Source of the DNA: an uncultured Rhizobium sp.
GTDB taxonomy: Bacteria; Pseudomonadota; Alphaproteobacteria; Rhizobiales; Rhizobiaceae
DNA: 64,000 nucleotides
Assembly (NCBI GenBank): GCA_945952315.1
Contig: CAMFIE010000016.1
Span: forward strand, 1 to 64,000
Direction: 5' to 3'
Of this stretch, positions 33,245 through 42,725 are shown piece by piece; within the stretch, counting starts at the first letter, position 1, and every line of letters starts with the position of its first letter. The notes beneath the pieces were generated by a model that was not told where the DNA came from, made no database searches, and worked only from the letters and a program-made list of their open reading frames with translations. Made by a program: the position numbers and the translations under genes.

Positions 33245-34231
33245 ATGAGCAGGCTTACAAAATCACTCGTTTCAGGTCTGGTTCTTGCCGGTGCACTGGC
33301 GCTCGGCGCCGCGCAGGCGCTCGCGGAGCCGATCCGCATCGGCATTGCCAATTTCGGCGAACATCCGCAGCTCGCAGCCTCGATTGCCGGGTTCAAGAAG
33401 GCCATGGCCGAAAACGGCTTCGTCGAAGGCAAGGATGTCATCTATTCCGAAAGCCACACCAATTTCGACGCGTCGCTCGTGCCGCAGATGATCACCAAAT
33501 TGCAGGCCGAGCAGCCCAAGCTGATCTACACCATCACCACGCCCGTTTCGCAGATTGCCAAGAAGGCGCTCGCCGGATCCGGCATTCCGATCGTCTTCTC
33601 CGCCGTGACCGATCCGGTTGCGGCGAAGTTGGTTCCCTCCTGGGAAGCTGGCGATGAAGGCATGACAGGCGCAACCGACCTGCAGGACGTTGCGGCGGTG
33701 ATGGAATTTGCCCACAAGCTTCTGCCGAACGCCAAGCGCATCGGCATTCCCTATAATCCGGGTGAGGCGAATGACGTTGCACTGCTCGACAAGATCAAGG
33801 CCGCAGCACCCGCGGCCGGTTTCGAGGTCGAGGCTGTTGGCGTGGACAATGTCAACGATATCCAGCAGCGCATCGCGTCCTTCGCTGGCAAGGCAGATGT
33901 GATTTATACGCCTGCGTCCAACCTGCTGCAGCCGGCCATCGCCGCAGTTTCGGCAGCCGCCCGCCAGGCACAGATTCCGATCGTCAATTCCGACGATGGT
34001 GCCGTGCGTGACGGTGTCGTTCCGGCAAGCCTTGCCGTGAACTATGAACAGGTCGGCCTCGCTGCAGGCAAGATCGCCGCCGAAATCCTGAAGGGCAAGG
34101 ATCCGAAGACCATTGCGCCCTGGCGTCCGGCTTACGCAGACCACCGCGCCGTTGTCTCGAAGAAGGCGCTTGCCGCTTTCGGCATCGAAGTGCCGGCCTC
34201 GCTTGCCGATTGTGGCTGCATCATCGACTGA
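33245..34231 (+). CDS. DUF534/TrpX-type ABC substrate-binding protein
   Basis: The 328-residue periplasmic receptor has a signal peptide ending AAQALAEP. The mature part PIRIGIANFGEHPQLAASIAGFKKAMAENGFVEGKD and IYTITTPVSQIAKKALAGSGIPIVFSAVTDPVAAKLV match the ABC_sub_bind (DUF534) family, whose studied streptococcal member TrpX binds aromatic amino acids. IPIVNSDDGAVRDGVVPASLAVNYEQVGLAAGKIAAEIL is the conserved closing segment. GGGAGG precedes the ATG. Together with kynureninase three genes on, the ligand is probably kynurenine, tryptophan or a close aromatic relative. Confidence 0.87.
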   Translation: MSRLTKSLVSGLVLAGALALGAAQALAEPIRIGIANFGEHPQLAASIAGFKKAMAENGFVEGKDVIYSESHTNFDASLVPQMITKLQAEQPKLIYTITTPVSQIAKKALAGSGIPIVFSAVTDPVAAKLVPSWEAGDEGMTGATDLQDVAAVMEFAHKLLPNAKRIGIPYNPGEANDVALLDKIKAAAPAAGFEVEAVGVDNVNDIQQRIASFAGKADVIYTPASNLLQPAIAAVSAAARQAQIPIVNSDDGAVRDGVVPASLAVNYEQVGLAAGKIAAEILKGKDPKTIAPWRPAYADHRAVVSKKALAAFGIEVPASLADCGCIID

Positions 34232-34295
34232 TCCGACCTCGCTTTTAACCGGTGGCGGCATGCATTTGCCGCCACCCCGCAAAAAGGGGAAGCCC

Positions 34296-35075
34296 ATGCT
34301 GGAAATCCAGTCGGCGCGAAAAGTATTCTACAAAGGCCAGGCGGACGAAAAGATCGCCCTCAACAATCTCGATCTCCGCCTTGAAACAGGAGAATTCGGC
34401 GTTGTCATCGGATCGAACGGAGCCGGAAAGAGCAGCATGCTCAACGCCATTTCCGGCGCGCTGGCACTCGACAGCGGCAAGATCATCATAAACGGTGACG
34501 ATGTCACGGCGATGCCCGTTCACAAGCGCGCCATGCGGCTGGCCCGGGTGTTCCAGGATCCGATGAAAGGCACCGCGGCCTCGATGACCGTTGCCGAAAA
34601 CATGCTGCTTGCGGAACTGCGCGCCAAAAAGCGCACCCTGCGCCAGGGCCTCAATGCATCCCGACTCGCGACATACAGGGAGCGGCTTTCACTGCTTGGT
34701 CTAGGTCTCGAAAACCGGCTCGATACGCGTGTGGAACTGCTTTCCGGCGGCCAGCGGCAATCCCTGTCCCTGATCATGGCGGTTGGCGGCGCGCCGGAGT
34801 TGCTTTTGCTCGATGAGCATACCGCGGCCCTTGATCCCCGCACCGCCGATATCGTGATGCAGGCGACCGTCCGGGCCGTGGAAAGCCTGAAGCTCACCAC
34901 CTTGATGGTCACGCACAATATGCAGCACGCCGTGGATTTCGGTCACCGGGTGATCATGCTTGATGCGGGCCGCGTACATCTTGAAATATCAGGCGAAGAG
35001 AAGAAGACGGTCACGGTTCCCGACCTGATCGGGCATTTCTCCGTCAAAACCGACCGCATGTTGCTGGCGAGCTGA
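34296..35075 (+). CDS. ABC ATPase of the TrpX-type transporter
   Basis: The 259-residue ATPase has Walker A GSNGAGKSS (about 39-47), a Q-loop near RVFQDPMKGTAASMTVAENM, signature LSGGQRQSLSLIMAV, Walker B LLLLDEHTAALDP and H-loop VTHNM. The order binding protein - ATPase - permease and the sequence type match the DUF534 importers (TrpXYZ, also called PhnK-like in automatic names). The ATG follows AAAAAGGGGAAGCCC. The permease gene starts five bases after the stop. Confidence 0.9.
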   Translation: MLEIQSARKVFYKGQADEKIALNNLDLRLETGEFGVVIGSNGAGKSSMLNAISGALALDSGKIIINGDDVTAMPVHKRAMRLARVFQDPMKGTAASMTVAENMLLAELRAKKRTLRQGLNASRLATYRERLSLLGLGLENRLDTRVELLSGGQRQSLSLIMAVGGAPELLLLDEHTAALDPRTADIVMQATVRAVESLKLTTLMVTHNMQHAVDFGHRVIMLDAGRVHLEISGEEKKTVTVPDLIGHFSVKTDRMLLAS

Positions 35076-35080
35076 TCACC

Positions 35081-36004
35081 ATGGATTTTCTGCAAAACAT
35101 CATTGCGAGCTTCATCTCGCTCATCCCCGTCACGCTGGCACAGAGCCTCATCCTCGCTTTTGTCGTGATGGGGATCATGATCCCGTTCCGCATGCTGAGT
35201 TTCCCGGATCTGACCAGCGAGGGCGCGTTTCCGCTCGGCGGCTGCGTCTGCGGTGTGCTGATGGCTGCTGGCATGGGCCCGCTTCCGGCAATCCTCATCG
35301 CTCTTTTGGCAGGCTTTGCCGCCGGTTGCTGCACCGCTTACATCCATCTCCGCTTTCGCATCCACACATTGCTGGCGGGCATTTTGATGATGACGATGCT
35401 TTATTCGGTCAATCTGCGCATCATGGGCCGCTCGAACCTTTCCGTTTTCGGCGCGCCGACGGTGTTCGACTGGGTGCCCTTGCTGCAACCCGGCTTTCCG
35501 GCGAGCAAGATCGTGATGGCAGGGCTTTTCGGGCTCGTCATCTTCGCTGCCCTGCTGCATTACTTCCGCACCGAAAAGGGCACCGCCGTGCGCGCGGTCG
35601 GTGCAAATCCGGACATGGCCGAGGCGCAGGGCATCAATGTCTGGCTGGCGACCATCGGCGGCGTTGGTCTTGCCGGTGCCTTTTCCGCCGCAAGCGGTGC
35701 GCTGATGGTGCAGTCGCAGGGCTTTGCCGACGTCAACATGGGCCTTGGCATCCTCATCAACGGGCTTGCCGCCCTGATGATCGGCGAGGCCATCGTCGGC
35801 AAGCAGAACGTGTTGCGCCAGCTTGCCGCGCCCTTTGTCGGTGCCGTGGTCTATTATCAGCTTGTTTCGTTCTGCCTTGCCGCCGGTATGCCGCCACCGG
35901 ATCTGAAGCTGGCAACTGGTCTCTTCGTGCTCGCCATGCTGGCGCTGCCGAACATCAAACGCAGCCGTGGCCCTGCGCCCGCCCGCGAAACCGTTCGTGA
36001 ATAG
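35081..36004 (+). CDS. ABC permease of the TrpX-type transporter
   Basis: A 307-residue inner-membrane protein of the BPD_transp_2 (LivH-like) class with about eight hydrophobic segments. MIPFRMLSFPDLTSEGAFPLGG near the start is diagnostic for the permeases that partner DUF534 receptors. GTAVRAVGANPDMAEAQGINVW is the coupling-loop region. One permease gene suggests a homodimeric channel. Kynureninase follows after nine bases, so transport and catabolism are coupled in one transcript. Confidence 0.9.
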   Translation: MDFLQNIIASFISLIPVTLAQSLILAFVVMGIMIPFRMLSFPDLTSEGAFPLGGCVCGVLMAAGMGPLPAILIALLAGFAAGCCTAYIHLRFRIHTLLAGILMMTMLYSVNLRIMGRSNLSVFGAPTVFDWVPLLQPGFPASKIVMAGLFGLVIFAALLHYFRTEKGTAVRAVGANPDMAEAQGINVWLATIGGVGLAGAFSAASGALMVQSQGFADVNMGLGILINGLAALMIGEAIVGKQNVLRQLAAPFVGAVVYYQLVSFCLAAGMPPPDLKLATGLFVLAMLALPNIKRSRGPAPARETVRE

Positions 36005-36013
36005 GATTTTCTG

Positions 36014-37261
36014 ATGACTGCCATTCCTGATTTTTCGGCCGTGCAGGCCATGGATGAAGCCGATGTGCTGCGGGCCTATAGAGATCGTTTTGTGCTGCCC
36101 GACGGGTTGATCTATCTGAACGGCAACTCTCTGGGCGTCGCGCCCAAGGCTGCCTTTACCCATCTCGAGACTGCGGTCACGCAGGAATGGGGGCAGGACC
36201 TGATCCGCAGCTGGAATATCGCCGGCTGGTTCGATCTGCCCGTTACGCTCGGGGATCGCATCGGACGGCTGATCGGTGCAGCCCCCGGTCAGACCGTCGT
36301 CTGCGACACGACGTCCATCAACATCTACAAGGCGCTGCATGCAGCCCTTGCATTGCGGCCAGACCGTTCGGTGATCGTTGCCGAAGGGGACAGCTTTCCG
36401 ACCGATATCTATGTGGCGGAAGGCGTGCTTTCGACCCGGCCCGGCCTTTCTCTCCGTCTTGAAGGCGTGGATGCACCGTCGATCCAAGACCTGATCGATG
36501 ACAAGGTAGCGGTTATCCTCGTCAATCAGGTGAACTACAAGTCAGGCGAACTGCGCGACATGGCGGCCCTGACAAGGAAAGCCCATCAGCACGGTGCGCT
36601 TGTGGTCTGGGATCTGTGCCATACCGCAGGTGCGATGCCGGTCGATCTTGACGGTGCAAATGTCGATCTGGCCGTCGGCTGCACCTACAAATATCTGAAT
36701 GGTGGCCCGGGTGCACCGGCCTTCATCTATGCGGCCACCCGTCATCTCGGCGCGATCAACCAGCCGCTCAGCGGATGGTGGGGGCATGCCCGGCCTTTTG
36801 CCTTCGAGAAGCACTATGCGGCAGGCGGCGGCATTCGCCGCTTCCTCTGCGGCACACAGCCCATCCTCTCGATGCGGGCGCTGAAAGGGGCGCTCGATGT
36901 CTGGGACGACGTGGATCTGGTGGCCCTGCGCAAAAAGAGCCTCGGCCTCACAGACCTCTTCATCGCGCTGGTCGAGGAAAAATGTGCGGGTCATGGGCTG
37001 GAGCTTGAGACGCCCCGGGATCACGCCTTGCGCGGCAGCCAGGTGTCGTTCCGTCATCCCCACGCCTACGAGATCATGCAGGCGGCGATCGCGCGCGGTG
37101 TGATCGGCGACTTCCGGGCGCCATCGACCATCCGCTTTGGCTTTACACCGCTTTACATCGGCTATGCCGATGTATGGAAGGCCGCCGACATCCTCTCCGA
37201 TATTCTCGCAACCGGTGCATGGAAGGATGCACGCTTTGCCGTGCGTGCTGCCGTGACCTGA
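36014..37261 (+). CDS. kynU: Kynureninase
   Basis: The 415-residue PLP enzyme cleaves L-kynurenine to anthranilate and L-alanine. It shows IYLNGNSLGVAPKAA, the PLP-contact region VCDTTSINIYKALHAAL, VWDLCHTAGAMPVDL and the Schiff-base Lys226 in GCTYKYLNGGPGAPAF. The kynureninase-specific GWWGH and RRFLCGTQPILSMRAL follow. Length and motifs are full. No tryptophan dioxygenase (kynA) or formamidase (kynB) gene is beside it, so the substrate may come from outside through the transporter encoded just upstream, or those genes lie elsewhere. Confidence 0.93.
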   Translation: MTAIPDFSAVQAMDEADVLRAYRDRFVLPDGLIYLNGNSLGVAPKAAFTHLETAVTQEWGQDLIRSWNIAGWFDLPVTLGDRIGRLIGAAPGQTVVCDTTSINIYKALHAALALRPDRSVIVAEGDSFPTDIYVAEGVLSTRPGLSLRLEGVDAPSIQDLIDDKVAVILVNQVNYKSGELRDMAALTRKAHQHGALVVWDLCHTAGAMPVDLDGANVDLAVGCTYKYLNGGPGAPAFIYAATRHLGAINQPLSGWWGHARPFAFEKHYAAGGGIRRFLCGTQPILSMRALKGALDVWDDVDLVALRKKSLGLTDLFIALVEEKCAGHGLELETPRDHALRGSQVSFRHPHAYEIMQAAIARGVIGDFRAPSTIRFGFTPLYIGYADVWKAADILSDILATGAWKDARFAVRAAVT

Positions 37262-37316
37262 CATCCTTGCCGCGGGCGGAACATTTTGCCCGCGGCCGAC
37301 CATCCGGGGACCACGA

Positions 37317-38285
37317 ATGAAGACGCCACATCGCCCGACCTTTGACGGTATCAGTCGAGCCCGTGACCGCCTTGCCCCATATATCCAGCGGACACCTCTG
37401 GTCAGGCTCGATCTCGGATATCCGGACCGCCAGATTTTCCTGAAGCTCGAAACATTCTCGCCCATCGGTGCCTTCAAGCTGCGCCCTGCCCTGAATGCCC
37501 TTCTGTCCCGCGATCCGGCGAACCTTGCAAATGGCGTTGCCGTGACCAGTTCCGGCAATATGGCCTATGGCATGGCCTGGGCCGCACGGCTGATCGGGGT
37601 TCCGATGGTCGCCTATATGTATCGCGGCGCGCCGCAGACAAAGATCGACAATGTCAGGGCTCTTGGCGGTGAGGTGCGCTTTGTCAGCATGGAGACCTGG
37701 TGGAATTTCATCATCGGCGCGGATCGGCCCGATGCACCGGAACTGCTGATCAATCCGGTCATCGACCAGGCGGTTCTGGAGGGAAACGGCTGCATCGGTC
37801 TCGAAATCATGGACGATCTGCCGGATGTCGATGTGGTTCTGACGCCTTATGGCGGCGGCAGCATGACGACCGGTGTCGCCAGCGCCGTAAAGGCGATCCG
37901 CGAGCGGGCGCGGGTCCTTGCGGTCGAGGATGACAGCGCCGCCCCGGTAACGGCTGCCTTGGAGGCAGGCGAGATCGTGACCATTCAAACCCGGCCAACC
38001 TTCATCAAAAGCATCGGCGGACCATCCGTGGTGCCGCAACTATGGCCACTTGCCAGGGAACTGATAGACGGCGCTGTTGCCGTCAGCCCTCTGGAGGTCA
38101 CAGATGCGATGCGACTGCTGTTTCGCATGGCGAAGATCGTTGCGGAAGGCGCGGGGGCCGCTTCGCTTGCCGCTGCCATGGCAAGACCTGATCTGACCGG
38201 AAACGTGGTCTGCGTGATTTCCGGCGGTAATATTGATGCCGCGGCCTATTCCACCGTGCTGGCCGGAGGCATTCCCCAGGCGTGA
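37317..38285 (+). CDS. Threonine-dehydratase-like PLP enzyme
   Basis: The 322-residue fold-type II enzyme has its PLP lysine in PIGAFKLRPALNALLS (about residue 54), TSSGNMAYGMAWAARLIGVPMV (where most relatives have SxGNHxQ) and the phosphate loop TPYGGGSMTTGVASAV. There is no regulatory ACT domain, so it is the catabolic or serine-racemase-like size. It starts 55 bp after kynU and is probably co-transcribed. The altered substrate loop (SGNMAYG in place of SGNHAQG) suggests an unusual amino-acid substrate rather than threonine; which one is not clear. Confidence 0.8.
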   Translation: MKTPHRPTFDGISRARDRLAPYIQRTPLVRLDLGYPDRQIFLKLETFSPIGAFKLRPALNALLSRDPANLANGVAVTSSGNMAYGMAWAARLIGVPMVAYMYRGAPQTKIDNVRALGGEVRFVSMETWWNFIIGADRPDAPELLINPVIDQAVLEGNGCIGLEIMDDLPDVDVVLTPYGGGSMTTGVASAVKAIRERARVLAVEDDSAAPVTAALEAGEIVTIQTRPTFIKSIGGPSVVPQLWPLARELIDGAVAVSPLEVTDAMRLLFRMAKIVAEGAGAASLAAAMARPDLTGNVVCVISGGNIDAAAYSTVLAGGIPQA

Positions 38286-38308
38286 CGGGAGGGCAGGCGA
38301 ATTTGCCG

Positions 38309-38797
38309 TCAGCCAAAGGTGCCCTTCGGGCTTGACCAGCTTTCGATCACGGTTTCCATCGCGACATTGGTGGAGGTGCTCGCCACATAGGGCAGCTCGG
38401 AGATCCGCTCGCCCAGGACATGGCGATAGCGCCTGATATCGGGCGTGCGGATTTTCAGAAGATAATCGAACCGGCCTGCGATCATGTGGCATTCTTCCAC
38501 CTCGATGATCTTCTTCACCGCCGCATTGAAGGCTTTCAGCGCATCTTCGTGCGTGTTGGTGAGTTTTACCTCGGCAAAGGCAATGTGATCGAGCCCGATC
38601 CGGGCAGGATTGATCACCGCGCGGAAGCCATCGATATAGCCATCCGCCACCAGCCTTCTGAAACGCTGCTGGCAAGGCGTTTTCGACAGGCCGACCTTTG
38701 CAGCAAGATCGGTGATGGAAATACGGCCATCCTGCGCCAGACATTCAAGAATCTTGCGGTCGAAACTATCCAATTCACCATCAAGGCTCATTTTCAT
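38309..38797 (-). CDS. putR: Lrp/AsnC-family proline regulator PutR
   Basis: A 162-residue AsnC-type protein with helix-turn-helix DRKILECLAQDGRISITDLAAKVGLSKTPCQQRFRRL. The RAM domain contains EVEECHMIAGRFDYLLKIRTPDIRRYRHVLGE, very like PutR activators. The ATG at 38797 follows AGGAAAAGTGATC. It is divergent from putA across 188 bp of AT-rich DNA, the standard alphaproteobacterial pair in which PutR, with proline, switches on putA. Confidence 0.9.
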   Translation of the reverse strand: MKMSLDGELDSFDRKILECLAQDGRISITDLAAKVGLSKTPCQQRFRRLVADGYIDGFRAVINPARIGLDHIAFAEVKLTNTHEDALKAFNAAVKKIIEVEECHMIAGRFDYLLKIRTPDIRRYRHVLGERISELPYVASTSTNVAMETVIESWSSPKGTFG

Positions 38798-38985
38798 GAT
38801 CACTTTTCCTATGAAATGCCAAATTTTAAATCCATATTTCCCAAATTCATGCTGATTGAAGTCTGAATGATTTTCAAGATGGTGATAGGCTCCCTTCCCA
38901 GATTTGCCGGTTGCGAATAGCTTCCGACAGCATCCATCCCGGAACCAATGCCGCACCTTCCGGCTTCACTTGCGAGACCGAACCC

Positions 38986-41900
38986 ATGGCCAACCGTCCT
39001 TTTGCCCGCTTCGCCCCGCCGATCCGCCCGCAGGGCCCGCTGAGACAGGCGATCACTGCCGCCTATCGCCGGCCCGAGCCGGAATGCCTCAAGCCGCTGG
39101 CGGAAGCCGCACGGATGGAGCCGGGGCTGAAGGCGGCAATCGCCAGAACCGCCCGCACGCTGATCGAAGCCCTGCGTGCCAAGCACAAGGGCACGGGCGT
39201 CGAGGGACTCGTGCATGAATATTCGCTCTCCAGCCAGGAAGGCATTGCGCTGATGTGCCTTGCCGAAGCATTGCTGCGCATTCCCGATACCGACACCCGC
39301 GACGCGCTGATCCGCGACAAGATTGCCGAGGGTGACTGGAAGAGCCATCTCGGTGGAACCAAGTCGCTGTTCGTCAATGCCGCGACCTGGGGCCTCGTGG
39401 TCACCGGCAAGCTTACCTCCACCGTCTCCGACCGCAGCCTTGCCGCCTCGCTGACCCGGCTGATCGCGCGGGCGGGCGAACCGGTGATCCGGCGCGGCGT
39501 CGACATGGCCATGCGGATGATGGGCGAGCAGTTCGTGACCGGCGAAACCATCGACGAGGCGCTGAAGCGCGCCCGTCCGCTCGAGGCGCGCGGTTTCCGC
39601 TATTCCTATGACATGCTCGGCGAGGCCGCGACCACTGCCGCCGATGCGAAGCGCTATTTCCGCGACTATGAAAATGCCATCCATGCGATCGGCAAGGCTG
39701 CCGCCGGACGCGGCGTTTATGAAGGCCCCGGCATTTCGATCAAGCTTTCGGCGCTGCATCCACGTTATTCGCGTGCGCAGGCGGGCCGGGTGATGGGCGA
39801 GCTTTTGCCGCTCGTCAAGCAGCTGGCCGTGATTGCAAAGGGATATGATATCGGCCTCAATATCGATGCGGAAGAGGCAGACCGGCTGGAAATCTCGCTC
39901 GATCTTCTGGAATCGCTGAGCCTTGACGCCGATCTTGCCGGCTGGAACGGCCTCGGCTTCGTGGTGCAAGCCTATGGCAAGCGCTGCCCATTCGTGCTCG
40001 ATTTCATCATCGATCTTGCCCGCCGGGCCAACCGCCGCATCATGGTGCGGCTGGTGAAGGGCGCCTACTGGGACGCGGAGATCAAGCGCGCGCAACTGGA
40101 CGGGCTGGAAGGGTTCCCGGTCTACACGCGAAAGGTGCATACGGACGTGGCCTATATCGCCTGCGCCCGCAAGCTGCTCGGAGCGCCGGACGCGATCTTC
40201 CCGCAGTTTGCCACGCACAACGCCCAGACGCTGGCGACGATCTATCATCTTGCGGGTCAGGATTTCGCGACCGGCAAATACGAGTTCCAGTGCCTGCACG
40301 GCATGGGCGAACCGCTTTATGACGAAGTGGTCGGCAAGGAAAAGCTCGACCGCCCGGCCCGCATCTATGCCCCGGTCGGCACCCATGAGACGCTGCTTGC
40401 CTATCTGGTGCGCCGCCTTCTGGAAAACGGGGCAAATTCCTCGTTCGTGAACCGCATTTCCGATCCGAATGTTTCGGTCGATGATCTGGTTGCCGATCCG
40501 GTCGATGTGGTGGAAGCCATGCCGGAAGTCGGCATGCCGCATGACCAGATTGCGCTGCCGGACGGGCTTTTCGGCAAGGAACGCGTCAATTCCGCAGGCC
40601 TCGACCTTTCCAATGAAACGACACTGGCCGCCCTCTCTACCGCGCTTTCTGCAACAGTCGATGTCGCATGGCATGCAAAGCCCATCCTCGCAGACGGAAC
40701 CGCAGCAGGAGAAACCCGCGCCGTGAAGAACCCGGCAGACCATAGCGATATCGTCGGTGAGGTCACCGAGCTCAAGGCCGAAGACGCCGCCCGCGTGGTT
40801 GCGCTGGCTGCCGCTCACGCCGCAGAATGGGCAAATGTTGCGCCTGCGGAGCGCGCCGCCTGTCTGGAGCGGGCCGCAGACCTGATGCAGGCGCGGCTCG
40901 AGCCATTGATGGCAATCGCCATGCGCGAGGCGGGCAAGACCGCCGCCAATGCGGTCGGCGAAGTGCGCGAGGCGATCGACTTCCTGCGCTATTATGCCAA
41001 TCAGGCACGCCGCACGCTGGGCGCCAATCACCGTCCGCTTGGCCCGGTCGTCTGCATCAGCCCATGGAATTTCCCGCTCGCGATCTTCACCGGACAGGTC
41101 GCCGCAGCCCTTGTCGCCGGCAATCCTGTGATTGCCAAGCCCGCTGACGAAACGCCGATCATCGCGCAGGAAAGTGTGAAAATCCTGCATGAAGCGGGCG
41201 TGCCGAAGGCCGCGCTGCAATTCGTGCCCGGCGATGGCCGTGTGGGTGCGGCACTGGTCGGTGCCGCCGATACCGCAGGCGTGATGTTTACCGGCTCGAC
41301 GGAAGTCGCCCGCCTCATTCAGGCGCAGCTCGCAGGCCGGGTTTCTGCCTCTGGCAAACCGATCCCGCTGATTGCAGAAACCGGTGGCCAGAACGCGATG
41401 ATCGTGGATTCCTCCGCTCTTGCGGAACAGGTTGTCGGTGATGTCATTGCCTCGGCCTTTGACAGTGCCGGCCAGCGCTGCTCGGCGCTGCGCGTGCTCT
41501 GCCTGCAGGAAGATGTGGCCGACCGGACGCTTTCGATGCTGAAGGGTGCCCTTCAGGAGCTTTCGCTTGGCGCAACCGATCAGCTGAACGTGGATATCGG
41601 CCCGGTGATCACGGCGGAAGCCAAGGAGACCATTGAGGCGCATGTGGAGCGCATGCGGGGCCTTGGCTGCAAGGTGGAACAGCTGCCGCTTCCCGACGGA
41701 GCGGACAAGGGCACATTCGTCGCTCCGACCATCATCGAGATCAAGACGCTTGCCGATCTGAAGCGCGAGGTCTTCGGTCCGGTTCTGCATGTGATGCGCT
41801 TCAGGCGCGACCAGATGGATAGCCTGATCGACGAGATCAACGCCACCGGCTACGGCCTCACCTTCGGTCTGCATACCCGTCTTGATGAAACCATCGCGCA

Positions 41901-42651
41901 TGTGACGGAACGGGTGAAGGCAGGCAATATCTATGTCAACCGCAACGTGATCGGAGCCGTTGTCGGCGTGCAGCCCTTTGGCGGCCGTGGCCTTTCCGGC
42001 ACGGGCCCGAAGGCGGGTGGACCGCTTTATATCGGTCGTCTGGTCCAGAAGGCGCCGGTTCCGCCGCAGCACAGCTCGGTTCATTCCGATGCCGCCTTGC
42101 GTGACTTTGCAAGCTGGCTCGGCGTGAAGGGACACAATGGCGAAGCGGAAGCCGCACGCGAGATGGGTGGCGCATCCGCCCTTGGCATGATCAAGGAATT
42201 GCCTGGCCCGGTTGGTGAACGCAATATCTACACGCTGCATCCGCGCGGCCGCATTCTCTGCGTGCCCCAGACGGCCAAGGGCCTCTACCGGCAGATTGCA
42301 GCCGCGCTTGCGACCGGCAATTCGGTGATGGTCGATGCGGCATCGGGCCTCGACGGCGCACTTGCAGGCCTTCCGGCGTCGGTTTCTGTCCGGGTAGGCT
42401 GGACGAAGGACTGGCAGGCGGATGCACCTTTTGCCGGAGCACTGGTAGAAGGGGACGGCGCGCGGGTGACGGAGATCAACCGGAAGATCGCAGCCCTTGA
42501 AGGCCCGCTCGTGCTTGTCCAGGCGGCAAGCACCGCCGACATCGAAGCCGATCCCGAGGCCTACTGCCTGAACTGGCTTCTGGAGGAAATCTCGACCTCG
42601 ATCAACACCGCAGCCGCCGGTGGCAATGCCAGCCTGATGACCATCGGTTAA
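38986..42651 (+). CDS. putA: Bifunctional proline dehydrogenase / P5C dehydrogenase
   Basis: The 1221-residue enzyme oxidises proline to glutamate in two steps. The FAD-dependent proline dehydrogenase barrel (about 150-480) has LVKGAYWDAEIKRAQ, FATHNAQT and EFQCLHGMGEPLYDEV. The NAD-dependent aldehyde dehydrogenase (about 560-1020) has ISPWNFPLAIFTGQ, the general base in LIAETGGQNAMIVDSS and the nucleophile Cys in SAGQRCSALRVL. A C-terminal ALDH-like flap extends to the end. The N-terminal ribbon-helix-helix of enterobacterial PutA is absent, in keeping with control by PutR. The ATG at 38986 (MANRPFARF) is chosen over TTG starts upstream. Confidence 0.95.
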   Translation: MANRPFARFAPPIRPQGPLRQAITAAYRRPEPECLKPLAEAARMEPGLKAAIARTARTLIEALRAKHKGTGVEGLVHEYSLSSQEGIALMCLAEALLRIPDTDTRDALIRDKIAEGDWKSHLGGTKSLFVNAATWGLVVTGKLTSTVSDRSLAASLTRLIARAGEPVIRRGVDMAMRMMGEQFVTGETIDEALKRARPLEARGFRYSYDMLGEAATTAADAKRYFRDYENAIHAIGKAAAGRGVYEGPGISIKLSALHPRYSRAQAGRVMGELLPLVKQLAVIAKGYDIGLNIDAEEADRLEISLDLLESLSLDADLAGWNGLGFVVQAYGKRCPFVLDFIIDLARRANRRIMVRLVKGAYWDAEIKRAQLDGLEGFPVYTRKVHTDVAYIACARKLLGAPDAIFPQFATHNAQTLATIYHLAGQDFATGKYEFQCLHGMGEPLYDEVVGKEKLDRPARIYAPVGTHETLLAYLVRRLLENGANSSFVNRISDPNVSVDDLVADPVDVVEAMPEVGMPHDQIALPDGLFGKERVNSAGLDLSNETTLAALSTALSATVDVAWHAKPILADGTAAGETRAVKNPADHSDIVGEVTELKAEDAARVVALAAAHAAEWANVAPAERAACLERAADLMQARLEPLMAIAMREAGKTAANAVGEVREAIDFLRYYANQARRTLGANHRPLGPVVCISPWNFPLAIFTGQVAAALVAGNPVIAKPADETPIIAQESVKILHEAGVPKAALQFVPGDGRVGAALVGAADTAGVMFTGSTEVARLIQAQLAGRVSASGKPIPLIAETGGQNAMIVDSSALAEQVVGDVIASAFDSAGQRCSALRVLCLQEDVADRTLSMLKGALQELSLGATDQLNVDIGPVITAEAKETIEAHVERMRGLGCKVEQLPLPDGADKGTFVAPTIIEIKTLADLKREVFGPVLHVMRFRRDQMDSLIDEINATGYGLTFGLHTRLDETIAHVTERVKAGNIYVNRNVIGAVVGVQPFGGRGLSGTGPKAGGPLYIGRLVQKAPVPPQHSSVHSDAALRDFASWLGVKGHNGEAEAAREMGGASALGMIKELPGPVGERNIYTLHPRGRILCVPQTAKGLYRQIAAALATGNSVMVDAASGLDGALAGLPASVSVRVGWTKDWQADAPFAGALVEGDGARVTEINRKIAALEGPLVLVQAASTADIEADPEAYCLNWLLEEISTSINTAAAGGNASLMTIG

Positions 42652-42725
42652 CCCGGGACTTGCCGGAGGCCGCTCATGCCTGTATACATCCGTACCTACA
42701 TAATATCGCAATTATGGAGAAAAGC

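Noticed and set aside
36014-37261. Cysteine desulfurase or selenocysteine lyase instead of kynureninase
   Set aside because: GWWGH and RRFLCGTQP with GCTYKYLNGGPG are specific to kynureninase, and length is right.
38809-42711. 1300-codon open frame on the minus strand opposite putA
   Set aside because: It is antisense to a fully recognised PutA with all motifs. Its translation is rich in His, Arg and Gln with no domain, as expected of a mirror frame in GC-rich codons.
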